Shown here piece after piece: positions 37,701 to 49,557 of a stretch of DNA of 64,000 bases; the stretch's first letter is position 1; the number at the start of each line of letters is the position of its first letter. Below the pieces are notes generated by a model. That model was not told the DNA's origin and made no database searches. It saw nothing but the letters and a program-made list of their open reading frames with translations. The translations under genes and the position numbers were made by a program. The DNA is from Viola odorata (taxonomy: Eukaryota; Streptophyta; Magnoliopsida; Malpighiales; Violaceae), in assembly GCA_963691705.1 (NCBI GenBank), contig OY829538.1:48945151-49009150 (forward strand), read 5' to 3'.

Positions 37701-38743
37701 CCATTAGGGATTATTACGAAGGGATGAATATGAGACTGGATCAGCAAATCCCCATGCTTCTTGTTCAAAGACAAGCACTTAATGAAGCTATTGTTGGGGA
37801 GAAGAATGTAAGATGAAAGTCTTGCTGCATTTTTAGACACAGATTTCATAACAAAACTGCTCTTACATAAATACTTTTCCTGGCAGGGTTACCACCACAT
37901 GCCTGAGACAAGGGGTCTTTGCCTTTCAGAAGAGCAGACTGTCACTAGTGTATGATATCAGACAACTATGCTGTAAGGTTCTATGTTACTAATCCCGGAT
38001 CAGAGTCTGATTTGGTGATTCTCGTCTTGTCATATCCAGATACAGAAAAGGCCAAGAGTTGGAGGTACTCGGCTGGTTGGAATTAGAACTCAACCCCAGA
38101 AGCTGACTCGGAAATGTGAAGTTACAGCTATTCTTGTACTCTATGGTCTTCCAAGGTACTGTTTTGTGGCATTATAGAGACGCACTTATCTATTCTGCTA
38201 CTTTTCTGAACTCTGCTTTTTTATTTTTGTACACCAGCTATTTAATAGCCAGCTTTGGTGCAGATTACTAACAGGGGCTATTCTTGCCCACGAGTTGATG
38301 CATGGGTGGTTACGCCTTAAAGGTAGAAAGATGTCAATCTGAATGTCCTCCCATTAGTTTTTTTTCCCCATAAATTCTTCTGTGCTCATCGTCTTCAACT
38401 CTCTTCACGTTATGCAGGATACCGAAATCTTAGTCCGGAGGTAGAGGAAGGTATATGTCAAGTGCTTTCACACATGTGGCTTGAATCCGAGGTGTTGCCA
38501 ACATCAAGAAACATGCCCTCTACTTCTACAGCTTCTTCCAGTTCCTCTTCTTCATCCACTTCAAAGAAAGGTGGGAAATCGAGCGTAGAGAAGAAGCTTG
38601 GTGAGTTTTTCATGCATCAAATCGCACACGATGCTTCGGCTGCATACGGTGAAGGATTCAGGTCTGCCAATGCTGCTGTCAATAAGTATGGGTTACGACG
38701 CACCCTGGACCACATACGCCTTACTGGGAATTTGCCATTATGA
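34775..38743 (+). CDS. DAR2: DA1-related LIM-domain peptidase, DAR2-like, 12 exons
   Basis: DA1-family proteins bind ubiquitin, are activated by ubiquitination, and cut growth regulators to limit cell proliferation and organ size; Arabidopsis DAR2 also affects root meristem size. Exons: 34775-34823, 34934-35109, 35812-35899, 35988-36105, 36645-36765, 36941-37024, 37341-37460, 37595-37807, 37887-37949, 38040-38155, 38264-38322 and 38418-38743. All are GT-AG and in phase, giving 510 residues. Seen in order: N-terminal HISNPCIYG (the DAR2-type start), MKWLSKLFK, an [14 protein letters not shown] ubiquitin-interacting-like helix (about 84-99), one LIM domain (from C146), and the DA1 peptidase domain with HELMH (392-396). 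The C-terminus is [15 protein letters not shown] chose the ATG at 34775 over the in-frame ATG at 34975 because exon 1 encodes conserved DAR2 residues. It appears intact. Confidence 0.93.
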
Positions 38744-39491
38744 TTACATACCACTACTAACACAGTTTGCAACAGTTGCTTTTCTAACCTCTTTTTTTAA
38801 AGAAAAATTGAAAATTCCATTCCTGTTATGATTTTGCTGCTTGAAAGGATTGAGCTCGCGGCCAGAAGAATGGAGTAATGGATAGCTCCCCCTTAAATTT
38901 TCATGGGGTCCTATACATGGTTCAAAAAAGTGACTCCTCTAAGTTCAATAATACGCATTTGTTGTCATTTTCTTCGTTTATTATGCTGTTGTCATTTTCA
39001 TTCCTGCTATGCGAGTAGATTACAAGACATTGATTTGTTGGTTAACAAATTGAATTAGGAATTAAGATCGGAATTTAAGATAAAGTAAGAATCTATTTAT
39101 CTATCTTGCTGGAATATTTAGGGTGGCAGGAAGTCAATTTAAGCTCCGCTCCTCTCATGAAGAAAAAAGATAGTGCTATCATTTGCTTATCTTAGAGTTT
39201 GACATTTGAACGCTGGTTGTGAAAAATGTGAGAGATAAAAGAATTACAATTGACGTGAATTAAAAGAGTTGGCAAAATGAGTAATTGGGCATGTCTATAT
39301 AAAAATCGATTCATTTTCAGTTCAGACGAGTTTGTCCCATTTATTATTAAATGAGACTAAATATGATGTTCATGTTCGTAAGTAACGGACGGGTTGAAAT
39401 TTGTCCAACTAATATTAGCCCATCTGTTCATGTTCATGTTTTTGGGAGGGCTAATAAAGGAGCTAGATTGAAAAAAAGATGGAATCTTTTA
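38744..39491. other. DAR2-like 3' flank, no gene seen
   Basis: The first part is probably the 3' UTR. From about 39290 to 39440 the text resembles the GTCC/GGAC-rich interior of hAT elements such as 11313-11764, but I found no matching termini. Confidence 0.45.
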
Positions 39492-40679
39492 GGGCCTGTT
39501 TACGAACGAAATTTTTTCTGAAAAAAGTTTTAATTTTCAGAAAATTAGAGATATTTCTGAAATTGTGTTTTCATAACTGCTTTTTCTAAAATGGAAAAAT
39601 CTAAGAAAAAATTCCAAATTTTTAATTTTTTTTAAAGTAACACTGAAAACACTCAAAATTGAGTTTTCCAATTTTTCCAAAACCATTTTTCTAATTTTTT
39701 TTTACTCCTACTTACAACTGTCCAACTTGTTCACACTTCATCTTTTCTTTTATTTTCAACTAATTTTGTAACTTAAAAAAAGTAAAAAATTAAAAATAAT
39801 AATTATAACATTTCATAAAAATAAGACAAATACTTGAGTTAGCGTATAGGTAACTTTCCAAGTAATGATGTTTTCTTACCTCCCGGCCACCATGTAAAAA
39901 GAGGATAGAAAAGAACAAAAAAGTTTTGTCTAAGTTTGTAGTATGGCGGAATGAGAGTGCAAAGAAATGGAATTGGGCATAATTAATTTTAAGGTTATTA
40001 TTATTATTTTCTCTTTAATTTGAACCCTTAATCTTCTGTTTGAATTTCTTGAAATATTGTTTCAATTGATATGTAAATTTCAGTTTAATTGGCTAAAATT
40101 GTTTTACTTTATTGGTTAAAGATCATGTATGTAGTGTTTTTTCCCGAAAATGATGATAATTAGTAATATATTCATATTGATAAGCTTGAAATTATGAGAA
40201 ATTGGTAGTGAATATTTGCCATGGGATTACAAATACATGATGAATGTCACCTCCTAGTTTTAACGATTGATCATTTAGATGGGAGGAAGAAATGATGGAG
40301 AAAATGAGGCTAAATGGTCCGACAAAAATGAATCGATATTTATATTTGATTTTTAACATGAATAGAATTAACATATTTATATTTGATCTTTCACAAAATT
40401 AAAATGAGCTACTGTTTAGTTTATTAATCTTCTAAAAAAGAAATAAATGATAGTATAATTTTTTAATTAAAATCAAATTGATTGAACAAGTAGTTTTCGT
40501 TTAAAAAAAAAAAAATTTGTTATTAGGTGAACATGATTTTAAATTTTTTAAAATTGAAAATTTTCACATTTAGTACAAAACAAACATGATTTTCAGTTTT
40601 CTAATATTTTCTAAAATCAAAAATATTTCTGCAAAACAAAAACAGAAAAAATAGAAAATTTTCCATTCGTAAACAAGAC
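39492..40679. mobile_element. Inverted-repeat element, probably Harbinger-like, about 1.19 kb
   Basis: The left end GGGCCTGTTTACGAACGAAA is an imperfect inverted copy of the right end CCATTCGTAAACAAGAC. TTA (or TTTA) occurs at both borders, consistent with the 3-bp TTA duplication of PIF/Harbinger elements. The interior is AT-rich without a convincing ORF; an antisense frame at 40192-40374 has no recognisable domain. Confidence 0.6.
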
Positions 40680-40680
40680 T

Positions 40681-40765
40681 TTAACGTTTAAAAACAGCAT
40701 TCACTAAGCTAGATTGAAAAAAAGAAGAATGCTTTAACGTTTAAAGACAGCATTCATTATCACTG
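40681..40765. repeat. ~60-bp tandem repeat split by the Harbinger-like element
   Basis: TTTAACGTTTAAA-ACAGCATTCA occurs at about 40680 and 40733, and GCTAGATTGAAAAAAAGA at about 40706 and, left of the inserted element, at 39462. An older tandem array therefore surrounds the insertion site. Confidence 0.6.
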
Positions 40766-41511
40766 TATTCTTTTTTTCGCTAAATTCTCAAAACACCCTT
40801 CCAAATTCCATACTATAAAAATCAAATCGATTAAACAGTGTAAGCCAAAAAAATGTTTAATTTATTTATATTTATTGTCTTCCGTGACTACCCACAAACA
40901 CTGACGTTATTTCAGTAGTTCAAGAATGGCAATTTTGACCAAAACAAAAAAACAAAAAAAAAAACAAGAATGGCAATTGAAAATTATCAGCAGGCACAAC
41001 TCTCCTTCAGTCCAAACAAGTCACTTGGAACATCAAACCATGTACTAAAAGATTCATTCTTTATAACATTTTATACCGTCTCGAGATGTTAATCGTATAT
41101 TTCATTATAGTTCTATCATTCAGAGTATCATTTCCGTCTCCATCCAATTCATAAACCGAACAACTGGCCTCACGTCGAACATGCACTAGTAGTAAAACAA
41201 TACGGCTTCGAACAACAAACAAACTGAAGTAAACCCACCCAATCGAAGCATGTCTTTCTTTTTTTTTCCTTACCTCAAATATTCTTTAAGAAATATATGA
41301 TTTACAAGTATAGAAAGCACAGCAAGGATGACAATTATGAAGCACAAGTGAAATCCCCTAGTCTCTGGCCTACCTCATCTGAAAATGTGATTTCTCACAG
41401 CAGCATCACAAAATTAACCACCACTGAGACCGGGCACGGCTTGCACAACATGTCAACCATCAATGGTTTCTGATTGAATGCTGAATTTCCAAACAATGTT
41501 TTAAGCAGTAG
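40766..41511. other. Spacer and 3' flank of the carrier gene
   Basis: No coding sequence is recognised. The part next to 41512 should hold the carrier 3' UTR, which is read on the minus strand. Confidence 0.5.
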
Positions 41512-44500
41512 TCATTGTTTTGGAGTAATATCTGCCAAAACCAATTTCAAAGACTCATATGTCATAAAACAAATACCAATGCCAGGCACAACTTTGTAAT
41601 ATTCAGGCATAATGCCTCTGTATAGACCCCGAAAGCCCTCGGTCTGGATTATGTGCTTGAATATACCAAAAATCCCCGTCTTGTAAACATGCGCCCGTCC
41701 ACCTGCTCCTTCCAATTGCTTTCTTCGCCTCACAAGATCGATAGGGAATGTTACTGCACATTATGTAAAGTCATGAGAAAACAATATTCTTGCAGAAAAA
41801 CTAAAATTTGAGTGTACCAGTTGCGAATCAATGCTACAACTACATATGGTCCAAAAAGGTGAGTTTTCTGCCTGATTTATTTAGGAAAAAGTTAGGAATA
41901 CACTAGACAATAATATTACATTAGAAACTAAAATGTATTCTGATATTCCGGTATATTACTGTATATATTACATTTTGAACTATGAACCAGAGAAATTAAA
42001 GAGATATACTGCTCTCAAACTTGAACAAGCTACGGAAGGAACATACCATGTCCCATTCACCAAGAGAATATGGCAGCTCCAGCTGCAGCTCTGGTCAAGA
42101 ATATTGTTGCTTTATACACAAGCAATACATGTTGAGGAATCAAATGTTTATATCAAAAGGGAAGGTGCTGAGTTTGACTTTGGTGCATATATTTTCATAC
42201 ATGATAGAAATCTTTCAAGTTACTATTGGTAGAATTAAAGAGGAGAAATACTAGTGATTTTTACACTCATCATAGAACCCATGAGGAAGCACCCTGAGAA
42301 ATGCAAAATGAGATTTGAAGGAGTCCAATACCCATATTATGCAATTGGGAAAGGATGCCTACAAGAGAACAGAACTAGTCACAGAACCATGGGGACAAAC
42401 AAAGAAATTTGGAAAACTGAAGTTAATTCAACAAAATTAGACACGGACGATCATTTTAGATGAATGGTAAAGCAGTTTTCCTTTGACATCCTTACTAAAA
42501 TTTTCAAATGTATGATATAAAACAACTCCTGTCTGGTCTCTGGCTCTAGGGGTTGGTCATGTTGGATGCTTAATGCAGAGCCTGCACCACACACTGCTTC
42601 TCTGCATTCAAAAGTATGGTAAACAGCTCCAAATATTAACTTCTTCCGTTACATATTGGCATCATCCATTCACTCTAACAAACTAGTTTAGCCAAAAGAT
42701 CCACCATAATTCTGCTATCTGCTAATTAACATTTTAGAGTTGGTAAAGTTCTATTACAAGTGGCGAAATAATGCAACCTTAACATTTCCGGTGCCCTTGT
42801 TCTATATAACACAAGGTAAAATCTATACAAAGTGGACCACCCTTGAGGAAGTCTTTACAATATATGAAAATTATTTGAAGGTATAGCTTTGTTGTGAATA
42901 GAAACTATAGTTTATTTTGGTAGACAATTGATCACTGGAAGTTCGCATGGGCCATAGAGTCTCTAAATTAGCAGGATGAAGAGCGCTCACCTGTTGAGGA
43001 TACAATGCCTGAAAGGCTGCCACACGCTAAGCTCACTGCAATGGTAGAATCCTGGGGCCTGGTGTGCAATAAATGAAGCTGTCAAAGATTATGCCAACAA
43101 ACATATAACTTTCAAAAGAAAGCTATACAAACTTTAGCTTTGTCGGCCATAGTAACAGAAAAAAATACCTGCGTGACTGCCATAATGACCGGAAGGTCTC
43201 ATACACTGAAAAGCTGATGGCAAAGCTCGGCCCGACACCCTAGACAAGCATCCAATAAAGATCAGCAACATGCCAAAAAGATAGCATAATCTATTATAGC
43301 TGTTTTGGAAGCATAATCAATGCTCAGTACCAAGAGAGTTGCACCAAGTCCCTTGTAGAGGCCAAAAATACCCTCCTCGCTGCTGATTGTATGTAATGCA
43401 TGCCAAATACCTCTGTAGTAGAGCACATTTGTCTGCCAGATTTACAAAGTAATGAGTTAATGAGGAGGAAAATAACTAATCACTAGCCATACATACAAAT
43501 TTTAAATCAGATAAGGTCTGACACTCTTCAGCTTTTCCCAGAGTAACGACACATGAGAACTTTGAAATGCCATGTCAAACCAGACTATAGTATTATTAGT
43601 GATACAACACATGAAAGCACAATCACAAAGTAGTTCATCCATTAAATGGGACAGATCAAAGCGCACGCATGATATCCAAGCTAATAAGCTATTATTTTGA
43701 CTCTCACTGCAAAAATCCAAACCAATCTTTCTCACAAAAAGGTTACAAGCAAAATCATGGAGAGTCATCTCAACTTGATCAAAATGAGCATGCTTCTAGA
43801 CTATAAAATTCCAACTTAAAGCTCCTACTGTCTTTTTATGTCATCATGCTCCTCCTTTACAAATGCCACATTGCTACTACTTGGAGCTTAGAAACCTATA
43901 ATTCTTGTACTCAGAGTCATGGATAACGTTGACTACCTAGTGACGGATCAGGTGAACCCCCATTCTTTCTAGTGGGTTGTTTCCCATCCCAAAAGGGACC
44001 ATTCACCCTCTTGCCAACCAACCATGGTACAACCCATCTTTCACATACACCACAACGGTTCCAAGCAAGATGAGTAGTTTATAGTTGACTCAATATCGGC
44101 GGAATCCCCCATTTGATCTCTTTAATAACAATTTTCTTTTAGTGCGCCATTCAGGCATATAGCATCCGAGAAACAAGCTTCTTGTAGGACTAATCACTAA
44201 TTCACACTTTCAAGAAAAATAAAATGATACATCGGGTCATTACTAGTGAAGTAAATACCTTAGGAATTTGGCTATTTGAATGTCATTTACCATGATGAAA
44301 TGTGTTGTGAAAGTTGGGAGCTAATGATTCTCAAAAAACAGTACAAACAAAATCATGTAGAATCATCCATATCTGATCCAATGGTGGGCATATACACTAT
44401 TAACAACATCAAGCTCCTTCTACGTTTTATATCATCAAGTTGTTACTATAAAAATATCATGTTGATAGTACTTGGAGCTTGAGGTGTATAGCAATTGAGA

Positions 44501-46031
44501 TGTAAGCTTCTGTAGGGCTAATTTACAAAATTCACACCAAGAAATACCAAATCATAAATTTCTGCTCACTGCTATGGAAGTAAATACCTTGGACATTTGA
44601 CTACTGAAGCTTCTTGGGCATTTCTAAAATATTTAAATAGAAAAAGCATCTCTCTTGTTATGACATTATGGCTGAAATTATGTACATCTGAAAGGATGAA
44701 ATTCTTATGTGATATCATCACATCTTTGGAAAAAAAAAACAAACAGATTTTGTAGAATCTATAACAAAACCCTCTCCATGAACCAGAAAATGAAGGATGG
44801 AAAGGATGCCATCCAGGTTCTGAAACATTGAATGGAAAATTAAATAAAATTCTTAAGCAATGGTAGAAGGAGCAAGTAGAAACAAAGAAGCAAGCACATG
44901 AGGTTATAGTTCAACCATTAGTGCATGTTGTTTATATGACGTAGGTCATGGGTTTGATCCCTGATATTGTAATAATAATTAATAACATAACCATATTTAA
45001 AATAAAAAAGAAGCAAAAAGTACACTCGAACCACGTCTGAGGAAGGCTGTACAGATCTTACCTGAACTGCAAGGCGTGTCCTTACTAGATCCAATGGATA
45101 TGTAGCTGATGCAGCTGTCATTCCCGCCAAACCACCACCTACGAAATGAACGAAGAAGTCTCCACCTATGTTTTTCCTATGATTTTCCAATCCAGGTATT
45201 GTATGTAGCAACTGTAACACACAATTCACTTCATCAAAATTTAAGACACAAGGAAAGCAAGACCTGAAGAAATGGAGATTATAATTAAGGCAACACTATG
45301 GCCTACCTTTTTGTAGTGCTCATATGCATAAAAGTTAACGGATGAGTAAGGAAGCCGATGGGCAATTGTAACAAGATTCCCTTTCCAGAAAGCTCTGAAT
45401 CCTTCCTCCTTGAGGATCCTGGAAGCCTCATGCCACATGCTAGCCTTTCTCAATAGCATAACGTCAGAGTGCATGCCTTGCACCTAGAAATATAGAGTAA
45501 CAGAAAATGATGCCCAATTCTCTATAAGGTCACACATCCAATTCATGGAGCCAAAAAGAAACGAATTCTAAAACTCAGCTGATCAAAATTGACACTACCT
45601 TAATTTGCACTAGTGCAGTTAAAGCAAATGTTACAACGACCGAACCCCTATTCTCAATTTGATATGGTAAAAAAACAGAAACATAATGTTCTCCAACTCA
45701 AAAGTAAATAAAACCCAGAAACCGGTGGCTAAACCAACACCACCAAACCATACATACCCATCATCAACCAACCACAACAATTAACACAAAACGCTAAACA
45801 GAACAAGAAAACCCTCAATTGAAAACCAACCTGAAAGAGTATGGTAAGGCGAGCAAGGGGAGCGGTGCAGGTTTTACTGAGAGCACCTGCAACCCCACCA
45901 GAAAGAAGCTGTGGAACTGTCCCAATCTGAGCTTGCTGATTCCGATGCCGATTATGCAATGGCCTCTTCTGAGAATTCAAAGACCTAGGTGCTCCTTCCT
46001 TCACCACTCCCACTCTTGCCTCTGTCTGCAT
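41512..46031 (-). CDS. Mitochondrial substrate carrier family protein (SLC25 type), 7 exons
   Basis: This is a member of the mitochondrial carrier family, six-helix transporters of nucleotides, cofactors or metabolites, usually of the inner mitochondrial membrane. Exons in transcript order: 45831-46031, 45307-45483, 45062-45211, 43331-43432, 43169-43239, 42991-43058 and 41512-41753, giving 336 residues. The three carrier repeats each show the signature: APLARL (P58), YPLDLVRTR (P165) and FPIDLVRRR (P260). The N-terminus MQTEARVGVVKEG resembles the Arabidopsis At3g55640/At2g37890 group, sometimes annotated 'substrate carrier family protein B'. The substrate cannot be told from sequence. I start at the ATG at 46031 because the frame upstream has only a non-ATG start. 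Intron 3 is 1.6 kb. A retrotransposon lies 510 bp upstream. Confidence 0.93.
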
Positions 46032-46540
46032 CCTGCTACCACCTCTCTTCAATTCTCACTTCCTCACTTAAAGACTAAACCTTCGATTGAATTCAACCAT
46101 TAAAAGCCCAACATTCCCTTCTACCCCGCCCAAAGAATTCAAATTGATCCCAGGCACCGATTACTTCACAAATGATAACCCACACAATATTTCTCCTCCG
46201 ACAAGCTAGGTTTTTTGTTTTTTTTCTTTTTCCTCTGCGGATTTTTCTTTTTAACTTTAACTTTATTTAAGCAAGCATATTAGCAACAAACAGCTATATG
46301 CAAGAACAAGGGAAAAAGAAACCAAAAAAAAAAAAACAACGTTTCTCATGTTTCCATGCTAATATTAACTACGTCACCAACGTTGCGTCACTTGTGCACT
46401 CAGTTTTTTCCGTAATATATGCTGGATAGTACTCTCTCCGGGCCTCCGCCTTCGGTAGTGATTATCTATCATTTTGGTACCAATTCTTTGGTATCCGAAA
46501 CTTGTGAGTTTGTTGCAAATTTATCACAACCGAATTGAAT
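46032..46540 (-). other. Upstream region of the carrier gene, truncated by a retrotransposon
   Basis: This 509-bp stretch is all that separates the carrier ATG from the target duplication of the 16-kb element. It has pyrimidine-rich runs near 46210-46235 but no convincing TATA box that I can identify. Confidence 0.5.
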
Positions 46541-46545
46541 AACGA

Positions 46546-47069
46546 TGATAAGATTCAATGTCAATCTTGTGAGATTCTGCGTCGTGTGCGATCGGAACGG
46601 TGGTGAATGGCGGCGAGTGTACCTGTAAGGCGCCGGAGGGGGAGCTCCGGCGTAGATACTCCGATGCTTAAGTTAGTTCGGGTTTTAAGAGTAGTAGAGG
46701 TTTCTTTAGGTGAGCTTGACCTTACCCTGATTGTGAAAAATGGTGGGGTATTTATAGATCTGGACAGCGATACCTGGCGATATCAAAGAGGGCGCCGTTT
46801 GATGATGACGTCACAGACGATATCAGTGGATGACGTCATGGGCGATGTCTGATGGGGCTGCCGGGAGCGATAACCTTGTGGGTCCCTAGGATGGGATGAC
46901 GCCGTGCGTATAGAATTGCGTGAGTCCCCCCCCGCTGAAGTCGACCATCCTAGAAATCCTTCGCTGATCCTTAGGCGATACAGGGATATCCTTATGGAGC
47001 TCAGGGGGATCCGTTCCGATAAGAACCGTTTGTGTAGTAGGACCGTTGGGACTATCTCGATTGTTATCA
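46546..47069 (-). repeat. Downstream (3') LTR of element 2
   Basis: It is 524 bp, with ends TGATAA...TTATCA, and follows the AACGA target duplication. It matches 62003-62526 except at about 8 positions. Transcription from it would run on the minus strand towards the mitochondrial carrier. Confidence 0.97.
46749..46838 (-). promoter_or_regulatory. Core promoter of the downstream LTR: TATA box and two TGACGTCA sites
   Basis: On the minus strand TATAAATA (46749-46756) is preceded by two perfect TGACGTCA palindromes at 46806-46813 and 46831-46838, with starts 25 bp apart. TGACGTCA is the consensus of plant bZIP (TGA/CREB-like) factors. The spacing from the TATA box is that of a proximal enhancer. 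Confidence 0.65.
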
Positions 47070-47622
47070 TAAGCCCAACTGAAAACGAGCCCGAGTGTTT
47101 ACCAAGGGCTGTCCATGTCTGTCATCTTGAATGAAGGTTTTTGTCGCGAGGTGATAAGTTCGCAGGGTCTCCGAGCTTCTTGGATTATTCAACGTCGATA
47201 AGACTTAAGTGATGAGCTGGAGATTGAGCCTGAGGATACTGGGCAAGCTGACTCCGACTTTCGTTCTTATCTAAAGATTCGTCTTGGAGGGATGCCCCTA
47301 TCACCCTTGCAGTTGCGAGGTCATTACTCTCCGCCTGGCGGTATTACTCTGATTGGCCCCTCGGGGGGGCTTAAGAAGCCTCAGCTTATTCGAGTTGTGA
47401 AAGAGCTGCTGTCGGGTCACCGATAATATTGTCCAGGATATTCGACCAAGTCATACCGGGGACTGGCACATATTCTAGGTCCATTGTCCTTCCAAGTGTT
47501 CTGCAAACATAGGAAGGAGATATATTCGTATATAAAGGTTAGCAAACTTTTGTACTTACAGAGGTTTGAGGTCAATACGAGCCCAATCTTTCTTTTACGC
47601 TCAAGGAAACAGCGGTATCAAC

Positions 47623-47740
47623 GCGGCTTTACGCCATCAGCTGCCTATGATTAGCGCGGCTTTATACCACCAGATGCCTGCGATGCCAGCGCTGTTTTAC
47701 GCATCTAGGGCTACCCGCGACATCAACGCGGCCTTACACT
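47623..47740. repeat. Degenerate ~35-bp tandem repeat near the element 2 3' end
   Basis: Four units begin GCGGCTTTACG, GCGGCTTTATA, GCTGTTTTACG and GCGGCCTTACA at 47623, 47656, 47691 and 47728. The first two continue CCA-CAG-TGCCT-GAT. Confidence 0.65.
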
Positions 47741-47969
47741 GTGGATACCGGTAGCCATATGGCCTTTACGTGATGGCCACCCGTGATATCGTGTCTTTCG
47801 GCATTTTTCCAGACCTTGTCTCGCATTCCTGCCGATGTCTGTTTTGCGGACAGTATACGAACATTGCCCTTTCCTTCCGCTTTGGGCTCATCAGCCCTTG
47901 CGGTTATCGGGTCGGCTCGTCTTTTGAGGACCCCATTGTCCTTTCCTCCGAAACCTCCCTCTTGGAGCC

Positions 47970-47976
47970 TATAAAT
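47970..47976 (+). promoter_or_regulatory. TATA box of antisense gene A
   Basis: TATAAAT in GGAGCCTATAAATCAGG lies 56 bp before the ATG at 48026 and is followed by a CT-rich leader. Confidence 0.6.
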
Positions 47977-48025
47977 CAGGGAGTTTTTTCCACCCACGTT
48001 CTCCTCATCTTTTCCAACACGCATC

Positions 48026-48403
48026 ATGGATCATCTGACTAAGAATTTCCTCCTTTCCAAGGGCCATTCTCTCAAGAACCTTAATGATGGTGACGTCGGA
48101 TTCCTGGAGAACATGCTGGTCAAGACTTCTGAGGACATCCTGGAGTTACAAGGGATGCTGACCCCGCTTCACTCTAGGCTGGGGGCTACCTCTCTGGAGG
48201 ATTTCAGTCCTTTGGAGAGCGTATCGAAACTGCCTGCCTCCATCGCTCGGATCCAAGTGGTGATCGCCATGCTGCAGCAGCGCAAAGATATGCTGGGGTG
48301 CTGCCTGAAGGGAATGAGAGCCACTTCCCATGATCTGCTCCTGGTCATGGATTCCTTGAGGGACCTTCCCGAAGTGCCTGAGGACGCTGGCTCTGATGCT
48401 TGA
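48026..48403 (+). CDS. Antisense gene A of element 2: 125-aa helical protein of unknown function
   Basis: I do not recognise the family. The frame encodes 125 residues from an ATG with a good context (CATCATGG) to TGA. It is rich in leucine and predicted helix (ILELQGMLTPLHSRL, RIQVVIAMLQQRKDMLG), suggesting a coiled-coil or adaptor protein, and has an acidic end (EVPEDAGSDA). A TATA box stands 56 bp upstream and AATAAA follows at 48476-48481, so it looks like a small complete transcription unit on the strand opposite gag-pol. It is the antisense gene nearest the downstream LTR. That it is expressed is an inference. Confidence 0.6.
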   Translation: MDHLTKNFLLSKGHSLKNLNDGDVGFLENMLVKTSEDILELQGMLTPLHSRLGATSLEDFSPLESVSKLPASIARIQVVIAMLQQRKDMLGCCLKGMRATSHDLLLVMDSLRDLPEVPEDAGSDA

Positions 48404-48798
48404 TAGCGGTGGCTCCCTTTGTACCCTTTTCTTTTCCCTCTTGTTCACGTACCTTCCGGCCATTAGGCCATAATGAATAAATAGTTCTTATCATGTCATC
48501 TTGCGACTGTTCTTCTTCTTCTTCTTTATTGCTCTCTTTGTCATTTTCCAATGAAGATATTCTCAGCCCAACTGAAAACGGTTCAGCCACTGGGTTCTTA
48601 TTATTTGGCTACTCTGCATTAAATCCAAGCCGCTGTTGCCCTGGCAACTGATTGGGCAAATTTGCGGTTTTCCTCGATCAGGGGAAAATCTCCACAGGCG
48701 TGACTGCAAATCCACCTTTGTACTTCAGGATGTACACGTGTCTTTTCTCAAGAGTCGGGTTGGAAGATTAAAAGATCCTTTTTCCCCCGTTTTCTGGC

Positions 48799-48807
48799 TA
48801 TTTAAAA
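48799..48807 (+). promoter_or_regulatory. TATA box of antisense gene B
   Basis: TATTTAAAA in GGCTATTTAAAAGGGG lies 76 bp before the ATG at 48875. A CT-rich leader follows. Confidence 0.6.
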
Positions 48808-48874
48808 GGGGATCTTCCTTCCTTCATTATCATTTATCTTCTCGTCGTTTTTCTTTCCCACCAGTGTTAATCTC

Positions 48875-49285
48875 ATGGCTGATTCTCATTTCTTAGGTAC
48901 GTTTGCACGGGATTCTCCACCAACTCCCCCGACCTCTCCTGATTCGGATGATTCTCCTCCGTCGCCCTTCTGGAGGCCGCCCGTTCGCCGACGGTGCCGC
49001 AAGAAGCGGAGGAAGGAGGCTGCAAAGGCTTCTAAATCATTCTATGACGCTCTGGCCACTTTTTCTTCAAAGGGGAAGGAAACATCTTGTCCTCCTCGCG
49101 AGTCACCGCAAGAGGCTCCTTCTGCCTGCTCGGCTGTGGGGACGATGCCGCCGCCTGTTGAGGAGAAGTCAGATCAGTCATCTGCTCTCATGGGGGAGAA
49201 GGTTGAAGAACCTTTTCCTTTCGCTGGTGAGGATGAGGATGATGTGGTCTACTGCTACGACATCTCCTGGTCTGATGGGGAATAG
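48875..49285 (+). CDS. Antisense gene B of element 2: 136-aa basic/acidic low-complexity protein
   Basis: No known domain is recognised. The 136-residue protein has a proline/serine-rich N-terminus (DSPPTPPTSPDSDD), a strong basic cluster (RRRCRKKRRKEAAKASK, a likely nuclear localisation signal), a middle with PPRESPQEAP, and an acidic end with EDEDDVVYCYD. This layout suggests a nuclear protein. The ATG at 48875 sits 76 bp after a TATA-like box and AATAAA follows the stop at 49336-49341. The frame is intact. A second frame over the same bases (48903-49295) is open only because of composition. Confidence 0.58.
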   Translation: MADSHFLGTFARDSPPTPPTSPDSDDSPPSPFWRPPVRRRCRKKRRKEAAKASKSFYDALATFSSKGKETSCPPRESPQEAPSACSAVGTMPPPVEEKSDQSSALMGEKVEEPFPFAGEDEDDVVYCYDISWSDGE

Positions 49286-49549
49286 ATGGGCGTAGCGCGC
49301 CTTTTTTTTGTAGATGCCGCATGGCTTCTTAAAATAATAAAGCTTTTATTTTCTTTCGTTCTTCCGCCGCTTTCCTTTTTTGTGTTTCCAGGATTATCGC
49401 GGGAGTAAGCCTTTCGCTGGGGCGCAACCGCTTTTCGGTTTTCGGTCAGCAACTGTCTTCTTCCAAAAGGCATTGATGACTGTCCACGCGTCCTTTTTCA
49501 CTTTGCACGTGTTTTGCTTTCACAGGCTGTTCCTTTTTTAGGTTTTTCC

Positions 49550-49557
49550 TTTAAAAG
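49550..49557 (+). promoter_or_regulatory. TATA-like box of antisense gene C
   Basis: TTTAAAAG in CCTTTAAAAGGGATTCG, 198 bp before the ATG at 49748. It resembles the gene B box (TTTAAAAGGGGAT). Confidence 0.5.

Noticed and set aside
46032..46052. Seven extra residues at the carrier N-terminus
   Set aside because: They would need a TTG start; the ATG at 46031 gives the N-terminus seen in related plant carriers.
48903..49295. Second overlapping ORF in antisense gene B
   Set aside because: It is open because of composition in an alternative frame; the 48875 frame has the better start and its own promoter spacing.
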